From: Adiantum capillus-veneris
Lineage: Eukaryota; Streptophyta; Polypodiopsida; Polypodiales; Pteridaceae
Reading direction: 5' to 3'
DNA length: 64,000 bases
Assembly: GCA_014529385.2 (NCBI GenBank)
Contig: CM043945.1
Location: forward strand, 95,024,112-95,088,111
The position numbers and the translations under genes are program-made. Shown here in pieces: positions 35,252 through 47,250 of the stretch. How positions within the stretch are numbered: the first letter of the stretch is position 1; each line of letters begins with the position of its first letter. A model generated the notes under the pieces. The model made no database searches and was not told the DNA's origin. It saw only the letters and a list, made by a program, of their open reading frames with translations.

Positions 35252-38200
35252 TCAGTCCACAAAGGGGAGTAAGCCCAAAGCTTTGCGGAAAGCTTCAAGC
35301 TTCTCACGAGACAATGCCTTTGTGAAAAGATCTGCAAGGTTGTCCTGTGTTGGCACATAAGCCAAGCTAATATCTCCTACTGAGAGCCTCTCCCTGACAT
35401 AGTGATAATGCACCTCAATGTGCCTTGTGCGAGCATGAAAAACTGGTTCCTCGCAACTGCCAATGCGCTCTGACTGTCATTGTAGATAGTGTTGGCAGTG
35501 TCCTGTCCAACACCCAAATCAGCCATAAGGCGCCTGAGCCATACACACTCAACCGTAGCTGTGAAGACTACCATGTACTCAGCCTCACAACTCGAAGTGG
35601 CGACAGTAGGTTGCTTCTTGGTCAACCATGATATACATGAACTGCCAAGCATGAAACAAAAACCACTTGTGGACACTTGCGTGTCAAAACAACCAGCCCA
35701 ATCTGAGTCCGAAAAAGCATGTAAGTTTGGCGGCAATAATCCCCCCTTGGGATAAAACAAGCCAAGGTGTAAAGTGCCACTAAGGTAGCGGAAAATCCTT
35801 TTGGCAGCCTGCCAATGCTTAGACCTTGGGCTATGCATGAATCTGCTGACCTGTGAGACTGCAAACCGAATATCTGGCCTCGTGTTGCATACATAAATGA
35901 GGCAGCCAACATCAGTTTGGTAAAGAGTGACATCAGCAGGATCGCCAACATCATGTAGACTCAACTTCAAACCTGTTTTCATGGGAGTGGCAATAGGTTT
36001 GCTATCCTCAAGTCCAAACTTACATAGCAATATCTCTATGTAACTTTTTTAACACAAGGAAATACCACCATCACACTGTTTAAACTGTATACCCAAGTAA
36101 TGATGCAACAGCCCTAAATCTTTCATCTTGAAAGTAGCATTCAAATCAGCCTTAAATTCAGCAATATATCTCTCATTTGGTCCAATGATGAACAAATCAT
36201 CAACATAAAGAACCACAATGAGAAGTACATCACCCTCATGCTTTACATACAATGTGCTTTCTGTTGGATAGTTACGAAAGCCTCGTTTAACCAAATGAGT
36301 GTCAGCTTTCTCATACCAAGCACGAGGAGATTGCTTCAACCCATACAAAGCCTTCTTACATTTTCACACTTTGTCCTCTTGTCCTTTTATGACAAAACCG
36401 CGAGGCTGCATTACATAAACTTCCTCAAATATGTCACCATTCAAGAAATCAGTAACAATGTTTGATTGATGTACATCCCAACCAAAATGAGCTGCCAATG
36501 CACATAGAAAACGCACGGTAGTCATACAACAAGTTGGAGCAAAAGTCTCTTCATAATCTATGCCTTTTTGCTGTGCATAACCCTTTGCAACAAGTTGAGC
36601 CTTATGGCGATCAATCTCACCATCCGGCTTGCGTTTCAACTTGTAAACCCACTTCGTACCAATGGCCTTTTTTCCAGGAGGCAAATCACATAAAGTCCAT
36701 GTGTCATTTTCTTTAAGTGCATCATATTTTGATTGCATGGCAGCCATCCAAATTTTTGAATTCTGTGCTTTATCAAAAGACAGAGGCTCCTCACATCATG
36801 TAAACTAGACACAAACAAAGCATAATAATATGATGCATAAGATGCATGGCGAGAGCCTGAACGAGTACGACTAGACAAAGGTGCATCCAATTTACTGTCA
36901 CGCAAAGTGTGCACCAACCATTTTGGCATACCTCTAGCCTGCTCGTTTTCAACCCTTTCCTCATCAAGTACATCAGGTACATCTGCATCAGTAGTAGGCT
37001 GGTCTGTAACATTTTCAGAAACCCCCATAGGCTGTACATTTGCCTCAGTGGAAATTACATTCGTATTTCCACCACTGAAAAGAGGCAACAAAGTGTCATA
37101 AATGTCCTATGAGCTTACATTACTGTCTCTAGTACATGACAGCAAGGGCTGAACAGAATCTTCCACAAACACTACATCCTGTGAAACCAGAATACATTTT
37201 GTTTGCGGATGATACAACCTGTAACCTTTGCTTTCAGCACTATAACCAACAAAAATACATTTGACAGCCTTATCATCCAATTTTCTGCGCTGTGTTTGTG
37301 GCACCAAAGCATATGCCAAACAGCCAAAAACACGCATGTGCTCTAGAAGGCTTTCTATCATGCGATGCTTCATATGGAGTAATAGATTGCAAAGCTTTCG
37401 TAGGACACCTATTAAGTACATAAGTGGCACACATGATGGCCTTAAGCCAAAAAGAATGCGGCAAAGCTTGAATTTTGACCATACATTGTGCCATTTCCAT
37501 AAGTGACCTGTTTTTCCTCTTAGCAACACCATTTTGCTGAGGTGTATAAGGCACTGTACCTTGGTGTTTTATCCCACGACTAGCCAGAAATGCATTAAAT
37601 TCATGAGACATATACTCCCCCCCTCGATCGGAATGGAGGGGGTGCCCATAATACATTTCAAGGCATTTTCAGCCATAGCCAGAAATTGTTTGAAGCACAT
37701 AAAAACTTCGGACTTCGCTTTAAGTGGAAATACCCATGCATGCCTAGAGTAATCATCAATGAAAGTCACGAAGTAAAGGTAATTTCCCAAGCATGGAGTT
37801 TGCATGGGCCCACAAACATCACTATGCACAATTTGCAACCTGCATGTGACCCAAACTGAACCATCCTTTGGAAACTTAGAACGCTGCATCTTACCCAAAA
37901 TACAGCCTTCACAAACATGTTTGACAGGTGCTTCAAGAGGCGGCAAAGAAGCAACCATATCAGATTTCTGCAAACGCAACAAACTGGAAAAATTCAGAAG
38001 ACCAAAACGTGCATGCCAAATTTTTGCATCTGAAATAGCCCTTGAATCTGCAACAACATTTGCAAAATTTTGTCCACACTTGTCATACAAAGTGAGCTTA
38101 TACAGCCCACGGCACAAGAGGCCAAATGCAACAATTTCATCACCAAAACTGAGATCATGAACTATACATCTTCCATCCACAAATTTGACTACAAGTCCAA

Positions 38201-39536
38201 GTCTAGCAAGTGCAGATACAAACAAGAGATTCTTCTTGATCCCAGGTACATAAAGTGCATCAACAAGTGGGAAAGAACTACCATTAGCAGCAGTAAGCAC
38301 AATCTTTCCAACTCCCTGAACTGGATAAGAGGCATTGTTGGCACAAGTGACTGAATTCCCATGAGAGATAGACTCGAGAGAGGTAAACAATTCACGATGT
38401 GAGGTAATGTGCTTTGTAGCACCACTGTTGAAATACCACACATGTGAATCTGCAGCAACTGACAAGCATGCATCATGGACAGCAGGATTGTAAGTACACT
38501 CTGCTCTAAAAGCCCATTCTGCATCAACATCATCATTACAGTCTCCTTTCACAGAAGACTCAACAATGGCTACATTTGTAGTGGAACCAGCATTTGCAGT
38601 GGAACCACCCTCTTTCTTCTTAGCCTCTTTGGCCTTCAACTTAGGACACGACTTGATCAAGTGATCATTAGCTTTACAATAATGGCAACACATCTTGTTT
38701 TTGCTCTTATCACCAGAATTTCCAGATGAATTGCTGCCAGTAGAAGCATCAGGAACAGAATTTTTGCCGCTCGCAGCAGAACCATAAGAAGTGGCTGCAT
38801 TACTGTTACCACCCTTTCTTTGAGAAGCAGTATAAGCATGTTCAACTGCACGCTGCCTAGTCCTATTTTTTCTAGAAAGTGACTCTTGCAGCAACAATGT
38901 GCATAATGCATCAAACTTGACAACTTCAGGATTTCCTTGGGTCATCAGTCTCCAAGTACTAGCAAAAGTCTGGTAGGAATCCGGTAAGGCATCAAGAACA
39001 GTTTGCACAAGGGAACTGTCTGAAATGACTTCACCGGTAGAAATAAGTTGCTCATTGATATCCTTGACACTAGCAAGGAAAGTGTCCATATCATCTTCCT
39101 CATGCATAATCTTCGACTCCAACTCTTTATGCAGCAAAGCAATTTTAGCCTCATTGCGGCTTGCATAAAGACCTGCTAGAATATCCCAAGCCTATTTTGC
39201 AGATTTTGCTGAACGGATGTGAGGAACAATGGTGTGCTTTACAGACAACACAATCAATGCATGAGCTTGCGCATCCTTTACATCCCAACGAGCTTGTTCT
39301 ACTGTAGGCAAAACAACTCTAACAGCAGCAATCCTTGCAGCAAGACCTGCAACATCCTCAACATCGCCTACATCCTCAGAACCAGGACGTACATCAATGC
39401 CCTGCACAATGTTCCAGACGCCCTTTGACACAAGAACATGTTGCATCATATAAGCCAACATAGGGTAGTTGTCCCCATCCAACCTGTCCTCAGGAGCAAA
39501 CATCTTGAACACATCTGTGTTGTTGTTGTCAGCCAT
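35252..39536 (-). pseudogene. Copia-3 Gag-Pol polyprotein, multiply broken
   Basis: Starts at the ATG of MADNNNTDVFKMFAPED (39536) and would end at the TGA at 35252-35254. Gag and the zinc knuckle CHYCKANDHLIKSC, protease (FNSGA, with Asn in place of the catalytic Asp), integrase, RT (LYVDDLFIIG) and RNase H are all present. Breaks: CAG to TAG at 39192; one-base insertion near 37648; two-base deletion near 37345; TAG near 37108; small deletion near 36790; TGC to TGA at 36364; CAG to TAA at 36049; frameshift near 35440. The copy cannot encode its enzymes. Confidence 0.95.
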
Positions 39537-39881
39537 GGCAAATGCTGCACCTGATGTGAAAACTGCCCGAAAAGAGGAGAAACGGAGCGGGAACAACATG
39601 TGCTATATAGCACAAACCGTAGAAGACTATAAGGCACCTGTTATGCAAAAAACGGCACTGACATAAATTTTGCACAAAATGACAAAATAGCATGTGCAGT
39701 ACAGCCTGTAGTGGAAACGGAGGCCAAAATGAGCCCAAATCAAAAATCTGAGCAGACCACGCTCTACGAGCATTCCCGAAATATTTTCCGACCTGCGAAC
39801 GCTCGCCAAAGCTCACTAAAATTGGAGAAAATGAGCAGGCGTGTACTGGAGAAGCTGGCGACTAAGCCCGGGAGTACGCAA

Positions 39882-39898
39882 CCTGCTTTAATACCAAT
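39882..39898 (-). promoter_or_regulatory. degenerate primer-binding site of Copia-3
   Basis: Minus strand reads TTGGTATTAAAGCAGG, that is, the Copia-2 PBS with C changed to T inside the tRNA match. Confidence 0.7.
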
Positions 39899-40127
39899 TG
39901 TTGGAATTAGGGTTGCAGAGAAACGCACACAGCTTGGATAAGATGAAGGAAGCTGAAGGCACACAATAGAGAGTGTATTACTTAGTGTGCAATGGAAAAG
40001 ATAGATAGCCCTAGAGTGATGGGCGTATATACAATGCACAGGGGAAAAAAACCTTCTAAAGAGGGAAAAAATGCCCCGGCGGTCCTAGTGTGTTCACACA
40101 CATCACTACCACATGTATATGATAACA
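39899..40127 (-). repeat. 5' LTR of Copia-3
   Basis: 229 bp, TGTTGGAATTAG...GATAACA on the plus strand. Confidence 0.95.
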
Positions 40128-40132
40128 AAAGG

Positions 40133-41421
40133 AATTAGAGTTATCCAAGTTCCTCAAGGGATTCCAAGATGTTTTTATTGACGACATCCCTTGTGAACTA
40201 TCGCCCAAATGAGGGGATGACGATCATGCAATTATACTTCTTCTAGGAAGCTCACCGCCTAATAAACCTCCTTATCGAGTTTCTCAAGCTCAAGAAGAGG
40301 AGATTATGCGGCAAGTGCATGATTTGGTTGAGAAAGGCATGGTTAGGCCTAGCTCATCTCCATTTTGTTCACCAGTGTTATTAGTGCAAAAGAAAGATGA
40401 CACATATCATATGTGTGTCGACTACAAAGCACTAAATAGGATCACTATCAAGAATAGCTTTCCCGTTCCACGGGTAGAAGACCTAATTGATAAGCTATAG
40501 GGGGCAACCTACTTCAGTAGGATTGACCTAAAAAGTGGCTACCATCAAATAAGGATAGTTGATCAAGACATTGTAAAGACTGCATTTCGCACTACGTTGG
40601 CTCTTTACGAGTACATTGTCATGCCTTTTGGCTTGACCAATGCACCAGCCACATTTAACCTTCTGATGGAAAAGCTATTTAGGCCTCACTAAACCTTTAC
40701 TGGAGTGTTCTTTGATGATATAATCATCTACTCTAATTCATTAGACTAACACAAGCAACACCTCCAAGTAATATTTCAAGTTTTACGAGAGAATAAACTT
40801 TATATTAATCGAAAAAAATATGAATTTTTCTTACAAGAGATTCAATATTTAGGTCACATTATCTCTCAAGATGGCATCCAAATGGATCCATCAAAGCTAG
40901 AGTTAATAAAAAGATGGCCTAATCCAAGGAATCTGCATGAACTAAGAAGCTTTATAGGTATGTGTGCATACTATAGACGCTTCATAGAAAAGTTCTCACA
41001 AATCACGGGACCATTACATGACCTAACAAAGAAAAACGTCAGGTATATATGTTCCACCAAGGAGAACAATGCTTTCAAAAAGCTTAAAGAGAAGCTTATC
41101 TATGAACCTGTGCTTACACTGCCAGATCTCTCAAAGCCATTTGAGGTCCAATGTGACGCTTGTGGTGATTGCATTAGAGTTGTTTTGATCCAAGAAGGGC
41201 ATGCCATAACCTATGAAAGTCAAAGGCTCGACCCTGTTGAGCAAGCTCTAGGCATATATGAGAAGGAACTCTTAGCAACTAGTTCTACATGCTCTAGATT
41301 TGTGGAAGCACTATTTACTGGGGACTCCTTTCATTCTACGAACGGATCACCAAAGCCTTAAGTACTTCATGACACAGACCAAGCTCTCCGACAAACAAAT
41401 GAGGTGGGAAAATTTCCTTTT
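40133..41421 (+). pseudogene. Gypsy-A reverse transcriptase and RNase H
   Basis: Contains FLKGFQDVF, KPPYRVSQ, the RT palm segments PFCSPVLLVQKKDDTYHMCV and [12 protein letters not shown], and the catalytic FFDD at 40708-40719. The Gypsy connection domain follows (RSFIGMCAYYRRFIEKFSQI), then RNase H (VQCDACGDCIRVVLIQEG; DACG in place of the usual DASD, and RVV for GAV). Stops: TGA near 40208, TAG at 40498, TAA at 40690 and 40747; a frameshift near 41320 precedes LRTDHQSLKYF. It ends at RWENFL where Gypsy-B sequence begins. Confidence 0.9.
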
Positions 41422-44194
41422 GTGCTACTCATTGTCTCATTTTCTCTCTAACATTGAATCTGTTGAACATTCCTCAAGGCCGCATGCTTCTCTCTCATAT
41501 CTTCCACCAATGGCTACTTCTCAACAAGCAAAGGTTGCTAGTGATTTAAAAAATTTATTGAAGTAATTTCACGATGTTTTTCCTAATGATTTGCCATCAA
41601 GATTACCGCCGACATGATCGGTGCAACATAGCATCGATGTGGTTGCAGACAGTAAACCAATCAGTAAACCACCCTACCGCATGAGTTACTCTGAAGCTAC
41701 TGAGGTGGAACGTCAGCTTGCTGACAATCTTAGCAGAGGGTTTATCCAACCCAGTTCTTCACCATGGGCTTCTCCTATCCTATTATTGAAGAAAAAAGAC
41801 GGTAGTATGCGCATGTGCGTAGACTACTGTTGCTTAAATGCAGTTATTGTTAAGAACAAGTACCCATTACCACGCGTCGATGAGTTGTTTAACAAGATCA
41901 CTCATACTCGTATTTTTACAAAAATAGACTTGCGGTCAAGTTATCACCATGTACGTATTTGACTTGCTGATATACCCAAAACTGCATTTCGAACAAGGTT
42001 TGGACACTACGAGTTTTTGGTTATGCCTTTTAGGTTAACCAATGCGCCCGCAACATTCATGACACTTATGGATAGTGTCTTGAAGCCGTACTTGAGAAAA
42101 TTTGTCATCGTTTTTCTCGATGACATTCTAGTATACAGTGCTTCTGAAGAAGAACACTTACAACATCTGAGGCATGTGTTCGAATTGTTACGAACAAATC
42201 AATTATATGCCAAGGAATCTAAGTGTGATTTTTTGAAGGAGGAAATTCACTATCTTGGGCATGTTATTTCAGCTATTGGACTACACATGGATCAATCCAA
42301 AGTGGATACCATTCGGCAGTGGATTTCTCCTAAAAATCTGGAGGAGTTAAACATATTTTTTTAAGGATTTGCAGGTTTTATCGAAGGTTCGTTAAAAATT
42401 ATGCTAATATTGTTGTTCCCATGACGGACCAACTGAAAGGCAAAGGCAAAGCTTTTTAGTGGGGACCCGCTCAACAGCATAGTTTTGATACGCTCAAGGA
42501 TGCATTAGCTACAGCAACAATTCTAGCTATTGTAGATCCTTTGAAACCATTCGTTTTGGAAACGGATGCGAGTGACCATGCTATTGGAGCGGTCCTACTA
42601 CAAGAAGGGCGGCCAATTGCATTTGAAAGCAAGAAGCTTGATTCAGCATAGCAGAATTACTCTGCTTATGAACGTGAACTCTATGCAATAGTGTCTACCT
42701 TAAAAACATGGAGACATTATTTGTATGGCGCTCAGTTTGAGATTGTGTTTGACCATGAAAGCATTAAATGGTTTACACAACAAATTGATTTGAAGGGTCG
42801 AAAAGCCAGGTGGGCTGAGATTCTTCAAGAATATAACGCAAAGGACGATACAATGTGGTGGCTGACGCTCTTAGTCGTATGCCTGAGATATATTCTCTCT
42901 TGTTCACGGAACTTCGTAGTGAATTTTTGGATTCTCTAAAGGGCAAATATGAGCAAGATGATGCATATTCCAAAGTGTGGAGCCATGTGCAAATGAGGGA
43001 TCCTTCTCACTCCAATGCTGGTAGTGTATCGTTAACCTCCACACACAGTTCTCCTCTGTCGAGTGATGAACTACAGCGATGGAAGAACTTTACCATCGAC
43101 AATGGGTACCTACTCCATAAGGGGAGAGTTTGTGTACTGACGGACACAGACATTCGGCGCCAAATCTTTATGAATGTCATGACAGTCCAAGTGCAGGGCA
43201 CCTGGGTATTAAAAAGACTTACGCTCTTATACAACGACAGTTTTACTGGCCAGGTTTACATGGCTTTGTTGAAGATTATGTCTTGCATTGCCAAAAATGC
43301 AAAGTTAACAAAGCAGAGTGCCTGAAAGCAGGAGGACTCTTACATCCTTTGGAGATTCCCAATGGTAAATGGGAAAGTATCTCTATGGATTTTATTGTGG
43401 GTTTACCAACCACTATAAGAGGTCATGACTGTACAATATGGGTGGTCGTAGACCGGTTGACTAAACTATGTAAGTTTATTCCAACCAAATCAACAATTAA
43501 GACTCCAAAATTAGCCAAGTTATTTGTGGACAACCTATACAAGTTGTATTGCTTGTCAAGTAACATTGTCAGTGATAGCAATCCCAAGTTTAATAGTCAG
43601 TTTTGGAGGGCTGTGTTTAAAGGATTGGGTACACAACTCAACCTCGGTACAGCCGATCATCCAGAAATGGATGGTCAAACTGAACGAGTTAACCAAGTGC
43701 TAGAGGATATGCTACATGCATACGTTAGCAAGAAACAAACAAACTGGGAAGAATATCTACCTCTTCTTGAGTTTGCTTACAACAGTGCTAAGCATGTCAC
43801 GACTGGATTTAGTCCTTTCATGCTCATGTATGGTATTCAACCTAGGTCACCTATTACGGTGGGGTTGGCAACCGAAAAACTTCAATAGGTTAAGGATTTT
43901 CTCCAAGACCACATGGATATGCTGAAACTCGCTCGTCGGAAAATACGACAAGCGTAGGATCGGTATAAGAAGTACACTGATGAGAAACGTCGGCAAGTTA
44001 CCTTTGAGGAAGAGGAGGAAGTATTTTTACGTGTACCAGAGCATTCAGAAAGTCTGAAAACTGGGCCAACATCTAAATTATCTCCACGATATTGTGGGCC
44101 TTTCAAAATACTCAAGCAAGTGGGTGATCGTGCATACAAACTATCGCTACCTACACATTCTCGTATTCATCCGGTGTTTCATGTAAGTCGTTTA
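41422..44194 (+). pseudogene. Gypsy-B pol block (RT, RNase H, integrase) without LTRs
   Basis: A second, different gypsy pol: FHDVFPNDLPSRLPP, RT with WASPILLLKKKDGSMRMCVD and catalytic FLDD (42113-42124), RNase H (LETDASDHAIGAVLLQEGRP), spacer VVADALSRMPEIYS, integrase zinc site (H...H...C-X2-C in AGHLGIKK...HCQKCK), core with SMDFIVGLP, VSDSNPKF and QTERVNQVLE, and the C-terminal GPFKILKQVGDRAYKL...HPVFHVSRL. The integrase second Asp context SDSN differs from the usual SDRD. Stops occur near 41616, 41961, 42362, 42458 and 42650; frames shift near 42850, 43150 and 43320. No LTR or target duplication bounds the block. Confidence 0.85.
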
Positions 44195-45735
44195 CAATTT
44201 CATTTTCATATTGCTCACATTGCTGGCAAGAATAATCAAGTGGCCGATGCACTCTCAAGACGACCGAGAGTGAATGCAATATCCATAGCAACTCACAATG
44301 ATCTATCTTCTATGATAGATGAGTACGCTATTGATCCCGATTTTAGAGATGTGATTTCAACCCTTGCACTAGGGAAGAAGGAAGAACCATTTACCCTACA
44401 AGATGGTTATATTCTCTATGGCAAGACTATGTGTTACTAACTCACTATGTGAGAAAGTAATGTATGAATCTCATGCTCCTCCTTATGCAGGGCATAGAGG
44501 GATTTAGTCTACCCTAAAAGGGATAGAAACATATTTCTATTGGCTTGCCATGAAAGCAAACATACAAGAGTATGTTTCAAAATATGTGGTATGCCAAAAG
44601 ATGAAGTTTGATAGAGGGAAGCAACCTGGATTGCTTCAACCTTTGCCAATCCCTAATTCACCATGGGAGAGCATATCCATTGATTTTTTCTTTGGATTGC
44701 CAAAGTCTATCCATGGGAATACAGGAATACGGACGATAGTAGACAGGTTTAGCAAACAAGCACATTTCATACGTGTCAAAAAGACTATCAAGGCCCGTTA
44801 AATGGAAACCCTCTTTATATCATAAATCTTCAAATACCATGGCTTGCCAATGTCTATAGTTTCGGATAGAGATCTTAGAATGACCAGTAATTTCTGGAAG
44901 GGTCTCTTTGAGAATTTAGGTACAAGACTAAACTCCTCTTCAGCCTATCATCCCCAAATGGATGGCCAAAGTGAAATAGCTAACCTAACAATTCTTGATC
45001 TACTAAAAGCTTATGTCATAGAAGTGAATCAAAAGTCCCAATGGGAGAAGTACTTACCCTTAGTAAATTATGCTTACAATAACACTGTACATACTTCCAC
45101 GGGAAAAATACCTTTTGAGGTGATAGAGGGAAGATCAAAAAGTCCCTTGCTACTCAAGGTACATGTGAAGATCTTTGTTGTAGATGAATATAGCCGAGAC
45201 CTACAAGAATCTTTCCAAAAGATTAAGGATGCTATATTCATCTCTCAGCAAAGGCAAAAGGTTGTTGCTGATAAGCACAGAACAGCCTTAGCCTCTAAAC
45301 AAAATGATTGGGTCTTGCTTAAGTTTCCCAAGGCTTGATTAAGGCACACAACGGGCAAGAATCCTATAGGACACCAAAAGTACTATGCTAAGTCAGCAAA
45401 AAGGTACTATGGTCCCTTTCAGATTCTTAGGCCAATCAATGAGATGAACTATCAACTTAAGTTGCCCAACCATTGGTTCATAAACAATGCTTTCCACGTG
45501 AGCCTACTAAAGCCTTACAACGGAGAGCCACCTCAACAAGCAATCATTGAAGACCCACCGGAGAACGAGGACCAAAAAGAGCTGCTACAGCCCGAGTCCA
45601 TTCTTCGACACGAAGACAAGGTATTACGAGGTAGTAAGACTAACCGATGATATCTTATCAAGTTTAAAAATTATCCTTTGAAGATGCTAAATGGATGCAA
45701 GGCATACAATTAAAGGATAACCTAAACCTTGTCAA
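44195..45735 (+). pseudogene. Gypsy-A RNase H end, integrase and chromodomain remnant
   Basis: Resumes with QFHFHIAHIAGKNNQVADAL, the RNase H tail expected after RWENFL at 41421. Integrase follows: zinc site partly lost (YVVCQKMK, first Cys replaced by Tyr), core IDFFFGLPKS, VSDRDLRM and GQSEIANLT, then YGPFQILRPINEMNYQLKLP. The end ILRHEDKVLRGSKTNR...YLIKFKNYPL resembles a chromodomain, which would direct integration to heterochromatin in chromoviruses. Stops: near 44440, 44801, 45336 and 45648. Confidence 0.85.
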
Positions 45736-46099
45736 TGCTTACAATGATTCCCTAGAGTAAGAAAACGTAAATATGTTTAAATGACAAAGTTTTTGTCTTA
45801 TAAGACTCTCTTTTTCTTTATTGTCACAAATGTTAATAAGTATGCATGCTTAGGATCATGTTTGTGGAGACGACGTCTCTCGAACACCAAGTAGAGTTTG
45901 TCACTCTACTATGGAAGATTGATATGGGCTAATGTGCAGACATGCTTGCAGCAGCTAAGGCTCTCAAGCACCAAATGGACTAGTCATCCATTCTAGAACG
46001 GTGTCGTAGGGTAAAATAGGGATCCTCTACCCGCTAGCAAACGGACTAATGACTAGGATTTATCTTCTCTACCTCATAGTCGAGGACGACTATGATTTC
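45736..46099 (+). other. Gypsy-A 3' untranslated stretch
   Basis: No open frame of note. Its end carries GTCGAGGACGACTATG, which resembles the conserved CTCGAGGACGAG seen before the PPT in plant chromoviruses. Confidence 0.45.
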
Positions 46100-46109
46100 A
46101 AGAGAGAGG
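46100..46109 (+). promoter_or_regulatory. probable polypurine tract of Gypsy-A
   Basis: AAGAGAGAGG placed just after the conserved GAGGACGA motif and at the point where homology to the other long LTR starts. Confidence 0.45.
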
Positions 46110-47250
46110 TAATCTCATAAAAACTAATATCTAATTTTGCCAAATAATTTTCTCATGTTAAACTAATCATTTAATATGGAGAAGTACCAGGGGAGTAAAA
46201 ACTAGAACATTGGTAAGGCTGCCAGACCAGTCTCTGTCAGGGATCCAAAGGAGGAAAAATAGGGATCCAAAGGGGGACAGTCTGCAAAAGAGCAATGTGC
46301 TTCAATAGGGCTTAAAAGACCTAAGGTTCAGCTCCATTAAGACTTCCATAGACTAAAGTTCCTAAAATTAATTGTATTGTCCAGTGGCCAAAGTAGGGGA
46401 AAATTGGATGGTCATGGGAAGACTAAAAAGTCTTCCCACATCCCTAGGAAGGAGGGGGCGATCCCTAATGGTAGGGGATGAGAGAGAAACACACACACAC
46501 ACACACACACACACACTCCCAAGCTCTCCCCAAAGGCAAGAATGGACACTTGGCAGGCTACTAGGCCAGTTGCCCCCAATTTCCCCTCAAATCCTATTGG
46601 ATGGCTATAGAGCTGGCTAGAGTAAAATTGGTCTAATCAATTTAAAAATGCTTGATAAAAGAACCAGTAGGAGTTAAGCTCCCTAGAAGACTATTGGACA
46701 TTCTACCAAGGGGTCCAATGAGCATCCAGCAGCACAATGGCTTGCCTGATTCCTATTGGCCAGAAGACAAAAAGGTCCAATGAGAGTTTAGATGAATTAT
46801 TTAATTACCTAAAGCTCTCACAAAAGGGGAAAGGGGGACACATGTCACAAAGCTATCAATTATGCTTCTAATTTGTGATTGGCTAAGCTTTGCAGGAGCC
46901 AATGAGAGGCCAGCATGAGTAATTTGCAAGAGGGGTCGACCAAGAAGAGAGAGAGAGGGCTGCATTTTAGTCTAACACATTCCTACACACACAGACACAA
47001 CTCATGTGTGCAAGAAGAACTCCATCTCCTTCTCCAAGCATTGAGAAGTAAAGGCCTACACCAACAACTCTTGGCTATGGAATGCAAATCCAACCAAGAG
47101 CCAAGCTTGAATGGCATGCTCATCTCCTCTACCATGCTAATTACTAAGCTAAGCTATGCTATTAGAGTGATTATGTGAGGAGAATACTTCTTTCTTGTAA
47201 GATACATCTTTTTCCTCTCAGTCATCCTCCTTATAAATCTTGTAAACATC
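46110..47250 (+). repeat. Gypsy-A 3' LTR (partial delimitation)
   Basis: Its reverse complement matches the LTR at 20355-21818 in blocks, for example around 46340, 46830 and 47000-47170. The right end is uncertain because similarity fades after about 47200. It includes a (CA)13 tract at 46489-46515. Confidence 0.6.

Larger units (their letters stand above)
34948..40127 (-). mobile_element. full-length minus-strand copia (Copia-3) inserted in Gypsy-A
   Basis: LTRs of 229 bp (34948-35176, 39899-40127), flanked by AAAGG on both sides (34943-34947, 40128-40132). I count about 9 LTR differences (about 4 percent), so it is somewhat older than Copia-2. Same family as Copia-1 and Copia-2. The inner edge of the 5' LTR has a mutated PBS. 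Confidence 0.97.
34578..47200 (+). mobile_element. plus-strand Ty3/gypsy element (Gypsy-A), twice interrupted
   Basis: Pol pieces occur in order: protease-RT linker (to 34947), RT-RNase H (40133-41421), RNase H end plus integrase (44195-45735), then PPT and LTR-like sequence from about 46110. Copia-3 interrupts it with a clean 5-bp target duplication; a block of another gypsy pol lies between RNase H and integrase. No gag or 5' LTR is identified. Outer limits are approximate. Confidence 0.75.

Noticed and set aside
41422-44194. Ordinary nested LTR insertion
   Set aside because: No LTR, PBS, PPT or target duplication at either edge; the block begins and ends inside coding sequence.
40133-45735. 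Endogenous pararetrovirus or retrovirus
   Set aside because: Domain order, chromodomain-like end and PBS/LTR context fit Ty3/gypsy; no movement, coat or envelope protein is visible.
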